The notes beneath the pieces were generated by a model. The model had not been told where the DNA came from and searched no databases. It saw only the letters and a program-made list of their open reading frames with translations. A DNA stretch of 64,000 nt, taken from contig ONMJ01000002.1 in assembly GCA_900318955.1 (NCBI GenBank), positions 54,923-118,922 on the forward strand, in the 5' to 3' direction. How positions within the stretch are numbered: position 1 is the stretch's first letter; every line of letters begins with the position of its first letter. The DNA is from an uncultured Bacteroidales bacterium. Lineage in GTDB: Bacteria > Bacteroidota > Bacteroidia > Bacteroidales > UBA932. Positions 50,895 to 56,814 of this stretch are shown piece after piece. Position numbers and translations under genes: made by a program.

Positions 50895-52517
50895 TTATTC
50901 GGTGGGATATAAAGAACTGTTAACGATAAAGGTGTGGTATCCACGGCCGCGGTCATAGAGCTGGGTCTCGGAGTCCACATTGAACTTGGTCCCGGTCCTA
51001 TTGGCACCGCTATATACATAGGTGTGGAAATAGAACTGAGCCGTACCCGTTCCGGTGTAAGTAATCTCGAGCTGGACATCAGTACTTCCCTTGACATTCA
51101 CGGGTCCCCAAAGCTGATCGGGGTCAACCGTTGTATCGTCTGTAAGGGCTGGAGAGACATTCTTGATGACAAAGCCTTCAGGAAGCTCCACGGGCTCAAC
51201 CTCCCAGCTTCCGCCGGCAGGGAGCATGACCTTGAAGAAGACTGTCACAGTATGTTCGTTCTTGAAATACCACTGCTGACGATAGGGATCCTTCTGACGA
51301 TTGTCATCAGTTATAGGACCTCCGAGATGAAGATCTGTGTCGCCATTGAGAACACCCTCTCCGCTAACAGAGAACTGGGTGACCTGGGGGAATTCAGCAG
51401 CGCTTCCCGCGATTGTCACCTCATCCCAGCCGAGAACCTCGAGCTTGAGGGTGAAATCGTTGAAATAAGCACTGGTCGGGATAATAAGTCCGTTGATAAC
51501 ATACTTCTTGCAAGGAGCGAATTTCATGACCTCATATGCCGAACCATTCTTCTTCTTGAGGGTCGCACTCTTGACGATCTCGGAAGTAACTCCACCGACA
51601 GTGGACTCAATGACGAAGGTTGCGACGATACCGGTCTCGATTGGAGCTGTCAGAACGGTAAAGGTCACATCGTCGGTATTGGAGACCGTTGGGTTGCTGT
51701 CAAAAGTCGCTACAACAGAAGTGCTTCCCTCTGAAATTGCGGCGAATGTGCTAGCTCCGCCGGCAGCGATTGTAGCTGCAACCTTACCTGCAATCTTTGT
51801 GGTATTGTCTGCGGAAGCGAGGGTGACCTTCTTGAGAGTATAGTTTCCGGCGGACTCAGTCTTGATATTGAACTGGAAAGCTGTGAATGCAGCGTAGAAG
51901 TCCATCCTGTTGGTCTCGCCTGAGCTGAGAGGCTTCGCGCCTTCAAGGTAAGAGAGCATAACGGCATTCGACATGTCGGGAGTTGCTACCTTGCCGCTGA
52001 CGGTGCTCTCCTGAGAGTCCGAGATAGAGTAAGTTACAGCTGAAGCTGTCGGCTGCTTGCCTTCTCCTTTCTCTACTGCGCTGGCAGGATAGATGCCCCA
52101 GAAATTGGCAGGATTCTTATCTACGAAGACAAGACCGTTTCCGGCATCATCTCCAAGATTGGCTTTACTCTCGGTATCGCTGGCCTTCTGAGGGTTCTCT
52201 ATAGTATAGGTAGCGATATTCTTCGCAGCAGCACCGAATTCCGGATGACTTCCTCCGGCACGGACAGTTGCGGTGTTACTCCAGATGAGCACCTCATCGC
52301 CTGCCTTCCAATCGATTCTCTCCCATACGAGCTTGCCATCCTGAAGGGTGCCTTCTCCCGTATAAGAAGTCTTGGTGTCGATTCTTGTCGAAGCAGACCT
52401 TGCGGTGAATTTGATAGTGCCATTACCATTATCAATGGTAGAGGGGTCCTTCTTGCAGCCTGCAAGTGCGAGGAGGATTCCCATGCCGCAGAGGGCGATG
52501 CGTAAATAATTCTTCAT
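50895..52517 (-). CDS. Fimbrillin-like lipoprotein, probable major subunit of the left operon
   Basis: About 540 aa with lipobox LAGC (Cys21 from this start) and a TR motif at Arg45 (SASTRIDT), arranged like type V pilin precursors. LVWERIDWKAGDEVLIWSNTA and MDFYAAFTAFQFNI match the right-operon subunit at 54150 (WERIDWKIGDIFRVYSS; FYPYFTAFEFEV). The C-terminal 160 residues (ending in NVDSETQLYDRGRG) recall the end of the separate right-operon gene at 55255, so this looks like a fusion of the two. Three ATGs are available (52535, 52523, 52517); an AAGGAGG sequence sits 8 nt before the third, which is therefore preferred. Confidence 0.8.
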   Translation of the reverse strand: MKNYLRIALCGMGILLALAGCKKDPSTIDNGNGTIKFTARSASTRIDTKTSYTGEGTLQDGKLVWERIDWKAGDEVLIWSNTATVRAGGSHPEFGAAAKNIATYTIENPQKASDTESKANLGDDAGNGLVFVDKNPANFWGIYPASAVEKGEGKQPTASAVTYSISDSQESTVSGKVATPDMSNAVMLSYLEGAKPLSSGETNRMDFYAAFTAFQFNIKTESAGNYTLKKVTLASADNTTKIAGKVAATIAAGGASTFAAISEGSTSVVATFDSNPTVSNTDDVTFTVLTAPIETGIVATFVIESTVGGVTSEIVKSATLKKKNGSAYEVMKFAPCKKYVINGLIIPTSAYFNDFTLKLEVLGWDEVTIAGSAAEFPQVTQFSVSGEGVLNGDTDLHLGGPITDDNRQKDPYRQQWYFKNEHTVTVFFKVMLPAGGSWEVEPVELPEGFVIKNVSPALTDDTTVDPDQLWGPVNVKGSTDVQLEITYTGTGTAQFYFHTYVYSGANRTGTKFNVDSETQLYDRGRGYHTFIVNSSLYPTE

Positions 52518-52535
52518 TTTCATTTCCTCCTTCAT

Positions 52536-52721
52536 TTAATTCCATTCAGCTGTGTAGTCCCCGCTCTCACCATCATTGGTAAACTCAAGGGTCTCAACTC
52601 CTTGACCCATTGTGTAGACCCCGGAGTTCTTATTGAACGACTCCTGCAGGATGTCTCTTTCGAGGCAGACCTCCACATTCTGCAAGATTTTAGGGCTTGT
52701 GAATTGTTTTTTCTTGTTCAT
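52536..52721 (-). CDS. Short peptide at the head of the left fimbrial operon (twin A)
   Basis: A 61-aa peptide, MNKKKQFTSPKILQNVEVCL then ERDIL, a variable middle, MGQGV, and an acidic Trp-containing end (YTAEWN). The first 26 residues differ from twin B (53963-54130) at only two positions. It has no signal peptide; it has a single Cys (C19) before ERDIL. Its ATG lies within the perfect part of the inverted repeat that brackets the recombinase, and its stop abuts the ATG of the next gene. Function is unknown: it may be a leader, a regulator or a small precursor. Similar short genes near fimbrial genes exist in Bacteroidales as I recall, but I cannot confirm the family. Confidence 0.8.
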   Translation of the reverse strand: MNKKKQFTSPKILQNVEVCLERDILQESFNKNSGVYTMGQGVETLEFTNDGESGDYTAEWN

Positions 52722-52738
52722 ACGTATGATTGTTAGTA
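52643..52738. repeat. Left inverted repeat of the putative invertible segment
   Basis: Pairs in inverted orientation with 53946-54041: 91 of 96 positions agree without gaps. The inner 39 bp (52700-52738) are perfect and include the 12-bp palindrome TCATACGTATGA that contains the peptide start codon; the outer part lies in the peptide coding sequence, with a perfect 41-bp stretch at its far end. Confidence 0.9.
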
Positions 52739-52779
52739 TTTTTGTCTATTACCTATTACAAAATAATCTATTGTTATAA

Positions 52780-52794
52780 TTCCGATTATCGGAA
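52780..52794. promoter_or_regulatory. 15-bp palindrome, left copy
   Basis: TTCCGATTATCGGAA, a perfect 7-1-7 palindrome 58 nt upstream of the left peptide ATG. The same site occurs at 53894-53908, 54 nt from the right peptide ATG. It is a candidate binding site for a dimeric regulator or for the recombinase or an accessory factor. Confidence 0.7.
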
Positions 52795-52814
52795 CAATTT
52801 TCAATAAAGTTGTT

Positions 52815-52832
52815 TTAGGTGCTCTTACCTAA
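52815..52832. other. Small hairpin in the left-operon leader
   Basis: TTAGGT (52815-52820) and ACCTAA (52827-52832) with a 6-nt loop, just downstream of the predicted leftward transcription start near 52841. No T-run follows. It has no counterpart on the right side. Confidence 0.4.
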
Positions 52833-52847
52833 TATACCATTAAAGTG

Positions 52848-52879
52848 CAAAATTATATCAAAAAAACTCTTTCTGCAAA
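52848..52879 (-). promoter_or_regulatory. Leftward promoter inside the putative invertible segment
   Basis: On the minus strand: TTTG (52879-52876), 20-nt spacer, TAATTTTG (52855-52848), a good TTTG-N20-TAnnTTTG promoter. Transcription should start near 52841 and read leftwards through a 120-nt leader into the left peptide and fimbrial genes. I searched 53780-53962 by eye for a rightward equivalent and found none. Confidence 0.8.
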
Positions 52880-52972
52880 CATTTTTGGAAATTTTCTCTC
52901 CTTTTTTATGCACTTTTTTCATGTGTTGTTTTAATGTTTTTTTATTCTGACACTAGTTTTTAATTTTTTTTA

Positions 52973-53779
52973 TTACCAGGTTATAACTTTCTCAACTATT
53001 TGATGTTGCTCCTCGCTTGTCTTGCGTAAATAGATCCGAGTTGTCTCGATGCTGGAGTGACCGAGTAGATCCGCAAGCAGGGCCACATCACCGGTTTTTT
53101 CCAAGAACTTTCTGGCAAAAAGATGCCGAAAGGCATGGGGATGAACCTTCGCAGGGTCGACGCCGTATTTCATGGCAAGCCTCTGAAGCTGAGCGGAAAC
53201 TCCGCGGGTGCTTATCTGATCCCCGAACTTATTTCTAAATAGCGGTCCTTTGCACCTTTTTATCAATTCCATCCACATCAGCAGCTCATTTCGAAGCGAA
53301 TCGGTCAAAAACACTCTTCTACATTTACCGCCCTTGCCAATCACGTCAATGTATCCGAGAATGACTTGCTCAGCCTTTATCCTGACGAGTTCTCCTATTC
53401 TCACCCCGGTTGTAGCAAGAACCGATACTATGAAATACCATTGAAGGTTGGATTCTCCCTTCAGGCAGCTTTTAAAAATCTCATAAGTATTGTCATCGAG
53501 TGTGTCCCCGAGAAATGAAACCTGCTGAATTTTGACTCCGTGGAGGGCCAATTTCCCCTTACCTATAAACCTAAGGTAACGATTTATCGCTCTTATCCTG
53601 ACATTTGCTGTGCTCGGGCTGTATTTCCCGAGGAGATATCTCTTATATTTTAGCAGATTAGATGTACTTACAATTTGAAACATACTATTGTATTCGTCAA
53701 CGGCAAAGCAATAGGAGCGAATAGTATTTTGGGACATTTGGCTTTTCGTAAGGTACCGAATAAAACTTTGATTGGTCAT
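52973..53779 (-). CDS. Tyrosine recombinase, probable DNA invertase
   Basis: A 268-aa tyrosine recombinase. The SAM-like N-terminal domain (about 1-88) is followed by the catalytic domain with Arg127 (TTGVRIGEL), Lys149 (IGKGGKCRRVFL), His215-x-x-Arg218 (HPHAFRHLFA), His241 (LLGHSSIETTR) and Tyr250 (IYLRKT). The short length and the IVEKVITW ending fit small invertase-type enzymes rather than phage integrases. It lies between two long inverted repeats, at the centre of two divergent fimbrial operons, so it most likely inverts the segment that contains it. Its own promoter is not obvious in the AT-rich 180 nt upstream. Confidence 0.9.
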   Translation of the reverse strand: MTNQSFIRYLTKSQMSQNTIRSYCFAVDEYNSMFQIVSTSNLLKYKRYLLGKYSPSTANVRIRAINRYLRFIGKGKLALHGVKIQQVSFLGDTLDDNTYEIFKSCLKGESNLQWYFIVSVLATTGVRIGELVRIKAEQVILGYIDVIGKGGKCRRVFLTDSLRNELLMWMELIKRCKGPLFRNKFGDQISTRGVSAQLQRLAMKYGVDPAKVHPHAFRHLFARKFLEKTGDVALLADLLGHSSIETTRIYLRKTSEEQHQIVEKVITW

Positions 53780-53893
53780 GATTTAGCGTATAATTAGGAG
53801 TCATTAAGACTATTTAATAAATAATTCTTAAAATTTATAACTAATAGTTTTTTAGTATTTCAGACTATTGTACTGGCGATTTTCAGTCTAAAC
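53780..53893. other. AT-rich spacer upstream of the recombinase, no rightward promoter seen
   Basis: The stretch is very AT-rich. I see no TAnnTTTG box on the plus strand and no convincing one on the minus strand. This asymmetry with 52739-52972 is the basis for predicting that the right operon is silent in this orientation. Confidence 0.5.
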
Positions 53894-53908
53894 TTCCGAT
53901 AATCGGAA
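53894..53908. promoter_or_regulatory. 15-bp palindrome, right copy
   Basis: TTCCGATAATCGGAA, matching the left copy at 52780-52794 (which reads the same when viewed from the other strand). The following bases ATTA are also shared in operon sense; after that the two leaders diverge until the long inverted repeat. Confidence 0.7.
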
Positions 53909-53945
53909 TTAGCAGAACAACAGTTTATTAAAGAAAAGACTAAAT

Positions 53946-54041
53946 TACTAACAATCATACGTATGAACAAGAAAAAACAATTCAAAAGCCCGACAATTCT
54001 GCAGAATGTGGAGGTCTGCCTCGAAAGAGACATCCTGCAGG
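53946..54041. repeat. Right inverted repeat of the putative invertible segment
   Basis: Inverted partner of 52643-52738 (91/96 identical). The perfect inner part is 53946-53984 and covers the ATG of the right short peptide at 53963. The 1.2 kb between the repeats contains the recombinase, both 15-bp palindromes and the only clear outward promoter. Confidence 0.9.
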
Positions 54042-54130
54042 GCTCCGTTGGACCAGACATGCGGGTGAACTCCATGGGACAGGGGGTCAACTACTTCGAA
54101 AGCGAAGACGTCTCTGACGAATGGTATTAA
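53963..54130 (+). CDS. Short peptide at the head of the right fimbrial operon (twin B)
   Basis: A 55-aa peptide, easily missed because of its size: MNKKKQFKSPTILQNVEVCL, ERDILQGS, then a divergent middle, SMGQGV and an acidic end SDEWY. It differs from twin A at residues 8 and 11 only over the first 26 residues, and shares MGQGV and the terminal EW. Its stop is 1 nt before the first ATG of the next gene. Position and sequence identical in design to twin A argue that it is a real, translated gene rather than a chance frame. Confidence 0.78.
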   Translation: MNKKKQFKSPTILQNVEVCLERDILQGSVGPDMRVNSMGQGVNYFESEDVSDEWY

Positions 54131-54149
54131 AATGAAGGAGGAAATGAAA

Positions 54150-55247
54150 ATGAGAAACACAGTTAAAGCATTCCTGCTCGCAGCAGGCGTCCTCCTTTCC
54201 CTGACAGGATGTCAGAAAGGATCCTTCGGCAAGGTTGGACAGGAAGTCAGGTTCGGAGCCATATCCGGCCAGCCTGAGACCCGTACTTCGTACAGCAACA
54301 GCAACGAGGGAGAGAAACCCGAGACTACCGATTGGGAGCGTATCGACTGGAAAATAGGCGATATCTTCCGCGTCTACAGCAGTGTCGCTGCAAGAAGCAA
54401 TGGCAGCCACTTCTCTGATTATTATGTAAACTCAGCGACCGCAGTCGGCCAGATCAGCAAGGCCGGTATCGAGAACAATGAGGCCGGCGGTCTTGTCTGG
54501 GGTGAAGGAGAGAATGATTTCTACGCTCTCTTCCCTTACAACGGATTCACAGTTGCCGAGGCGAATGGGGAAGTCTCTTCTGCGACAGCCGAGATCCCTG
54601 CAGAGCAGACTCTCACCAAGGCCAATGACGGAGAGTACTATCCGGATATGAAATATGCTTACATGCTTGCTGTCGCCAGCGCAAAAGCGAAGAGCACAGT
54701 CGAGCTCAACTTCTATCCGTATTTCACGGCGTTCGAGTTCGAGGTCTGCTCTGACAAGACTATGGATATTACTGGGTTCAAAATGATCTCCAATGACAAG
54801 GTCTCCGGTGATTCCGCAACTCCCCTCTCCGGAGAGTTCACCGCTACTCCCGCTGGAACAAAATGGACCGTAAACGATGCTCCGGAAATCTCCGACGAGA
54901 ACAGGAGCGTTACTGCTACCTTCGCTCCGATCAAGCTCACCCTTGATACTGGAGAGACTAAGACCAACACTGTCCATTTCACAGTCTTTGCCGCTCCGAG
55001 GGACCTTACTTCGATTACCGTCGAATTCACCGTAGAAGTAGACGGTGCCAAGGAGACCCGCAGCCTCTTCCTTTCCTATGCTGAAGGCAATAAGCAGGGC
55101 AAGACAGCTGGAACTCCTATCGAGTTCGCAGCTTGCAAGAAGCACTATTTCAAGGGCATGCTCGTTCCCGGATCGCTCTGGAAATATACCTTCAATCCTA
55201 CTCTCGACGAGTGGATCAATGTTGAAGGAGTTACACTTTATATATAA
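54150..55247 (+). CDS. Fimbrillin-like lipoprotein, right operon subunit 1
   Basis: About 365 aa. Lipobox LTGC (Cys21 from this start) and PETRT with Arg45 mark a type V pilin-like precursor; the distance between Cys and Arg is the same as in the left-operon subunit. Shared blocks: WERIDWKIGDIFRVYSSVAARSNGSHF and FYPYFTAFEFEV; the end (FAACKKHYFKGMLVPGSLW) matches FAPCKKYVINGLIIPTSAYF in the middle of the left protein. Start choice: ATGs at 54132, 54144 and 54150; AAGGAGG is 8 nt before the last. The first 21 nt of this region are identical in both operons. Confidence 0.8.
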   Translation: MRNTVKAFLLAAGVLLSLTGCQKGSFGKVGQEVRFGAISGQPETRTSYSNSNEGEKPETTDWERIDWKIGDIFRVYSSVAARSNGSHFSDYYVNSATAVGQISKAGIENNEAGGLVWGEGENDFYALFPYNGFTVAEANGEVSSATAEIPAEQTLTKANDGEYYPDMKYAYMLAVASAKAKSTVELNFYPYFTAFEFEVCSDKTMDITGFKMISNDKVSGDSATPLSGEFTATPAGTKWTVNDAPEISDENRSVTATFAPIKLTLDTGETKTNTVHFTVFAAPRDLTSITVEFTVEVDGAKETRSLFLSYAEGNKQGKTAGTPIEFAACKKHYFKGMLVPGSLWKYTFNPTLDEWINVEGVTLYI

Positions 55248-55254
55248 ATAAGCG

Positions 55255-56808
55255 ATGAAGATTATGAAAAAGACAATAATATATATTGCGACAGCCGTCG
55301 CCCTCCTCTGCTCTTGCAACAAGAACGAGGAGCCTGCAGCAGTATCGCAGGACAATCTCATCCGCTTCAACGCTTCCGTCGAGACAAGGGCGCTCATCAC
55401 TGATGCAGCAGGCCTTCAGACTTCGACTTTCGTTATCAAGGATATCCTTGGGACCGAAACCTATATCGACGACGAGTTGACTTATGATGGCGCTTGGAAG
55501 ACCGCTAAGGATTATCCGTGGAAGGCCGGCACCCATGTTTTCGCTTCCTGGCTGAAAACCGACGGGACCATCGCCGCTAAAGACTTCTTTGGAACTGAGC
55601 CTGCTCTCGACGCAGATAAGAAGATCACTCTTTCAAAGGAAATGACTTCTGAGACTCCTCAGTTCGACTTCCTCTATAGCGGAGTAGCTCTGACACAGAC
55701 TGCAGAAGAGCCCGTCAAATACCCCGAGTACACCCTCGACCTCCCTATGCACCACCTCTTCTCCAACGTCACATTCGTTGTCAAGAATGAGATGGAGTAC
55801 GCGGTCAATCTTAAGAGTCTCGTAGTAAGCGGCGTAAGCACCAATAAAACAGCTACAATCACCTATGCCGCTCCAGCAGCTCCCGAAGAGAACCCTACTT
55901 CTACAGGCGTTGCTACTCTTGATTACCCCTATGCAACTACCGGCAACTTCATCAATAAAGTCGGTCAGCAGACTACTACCGGTGAGGGTGTTACAACTAC
56001 CGCTCCCTTTACCACTGTCGCGAACGACGCCGCCTCTGACGCTTTCGGCGGACTAATCTGGGCTCAGACAGCAGATGAGCTTAAGGCTGTCAAGATCAAA
56101 GTCGCATACTCCTACGAAAATCCTACAGTAGTAGAGAATGAGGCATCAGTTTCTCTTCCTACCGGAACCACCTGGGAATCTGGAAAGAGATACGTTTATA
56201 CTCTATCTGTCAAGGGCAAGCTCATCGAGATCAAGCTCCAGGTCATTCCTTGGAATTTTAAGCCTGGCACAGAGACCTACGGCGAAGGCGCTATTGCAAC
56301 CGCCAATGCACTTGAATATACTTCTGGTGCAGGCAACCCCGACACAGACAAAACAAAACCGCGTCGTCAGATCAACTGGTTTGCAGATCCTGCCAATCCT
56401 ATCCTAGCTTACTTCTCGGCCTATTCTCCTGTAACCACTTATGATGAAAATAACAATCCTAAGATTGAGTGCATCTGGAGAATAAAAGTAACGGGCAATA
56501 CCGACAAGATCGATGTCAATGCATATTGCGTTGCTGATGACGGCAGAAGCAACGGACAAGAAGCTACTAAGACAAAGACAACTGACGGTTACACTCTTTC
56601 CGGCCCTGTCGGAGGTCCTACCGGTAAGCTCGGAAGAGTCAATCTGAAATTCCGCACCCTCGAAGGTGCTGCTGCAGGCAACAAAGTCCAGCTCGATTTC
56701 GAGGTAGTCATGATTGACCATACTCAGACTCCTGCTGTCGAGACCGAAATCAACATCGATTCCGAGGTCACCCGTGGCGGCCTTCTCACTATCAATTATT
56801 CCGAATAA
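55255..56808 (+). CDS. Fimbrillin family lipoprotein, right operon subunit 2
   Basis: A 517-aa lipoprotein (lipobox LCSC, Cys21; VETRA with Arg45). It has the Mfa/FimA-like pattern: DNLIRFNASVETRALITD, YTLDLPMHHLFSNVTFVVKNEM (the conserved core strand H..S.V.F.V), GKRYVYTLSVKGKLIEIKLQVIPW at the end of the pilin domain. The C-terminal 150 residues (from about 370, QINWFADP...) form an extra beta-rich domain ending INIDSEVTRGG, recalling the end of the left-operon 50895 protein. No separate counterpart exists in the left operon. It starts 7 nt after subunit 1; a second ATG at 55264 is possible. Confidence 0.8.
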   Translation: MKIMKKTIIYIATAVALLCSCNKNEEPAAVSQDNLIRFNASVETRALITDAAGLQTSTFVIKDILGTETYIDDELTYDGAWKTAKDYPWKAGTHVFASWLKTDGTIAAKDFFGTEPALDADKKITLSKEMTSETPQFDFLYSGVALTQTAEEPVKYPEYTLDLPMHHLFSNVTFVVKNEMEYAVNLKSLVVSGVSTNKTATITYAAPAAPEENPTSTGVATLDYPYATTGNFINKVGQQTTTGEGVTTTAPFTTVANDAASDAFGGLIWAQTADELKAVKIKVAYSYENPTVVENEASVSLPTGTTWESGKRYVYTLSVKGKLIEIKLQVIPWNFKPGTETYGEGAIATANALEYTSGAGNPDTDKTKPRRQINWFADPANPILAYFSAYSPVTTYDENNNPKIECIWRIKVTGNTDKIDVNAYCVADDGRSNGQEATKTKTTDGYTLSGPVGGPTGKLGRVNLKFRTLEGAAAGNKVQLDFEVVMIDHTQTPAVETEINIDSEVTRGGLLTINYSE

Positions 56809-56814
56809 GCAGAG

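Noticed and set aside
49770-51734. Long plus-strand open frames opposite the left fimbrial genes
   Set aside because: Composition mirrors the codons of the minus-strand lipoproteins; there is no promoter, start context or domain to support them.
52643-54041. Inverted repeats read as the ends of a transposon carrying the tyrosine recombinase
   Set aside because: The repeats extend into the coding sequences of the two flanking peptide genes and the outer genes are paralogous, so this is a switch or inverted duplication between operons rather than a unit inserted into unrelated DNA. No target duplication is visible.
54432-55400. Long open frame of 322 aa on the minus strand across the right fimbrial subunits
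   Set aside because: It is the antisense of well-supported lipoprotein genes, crosses a gene boundary and has no recognisable domain.
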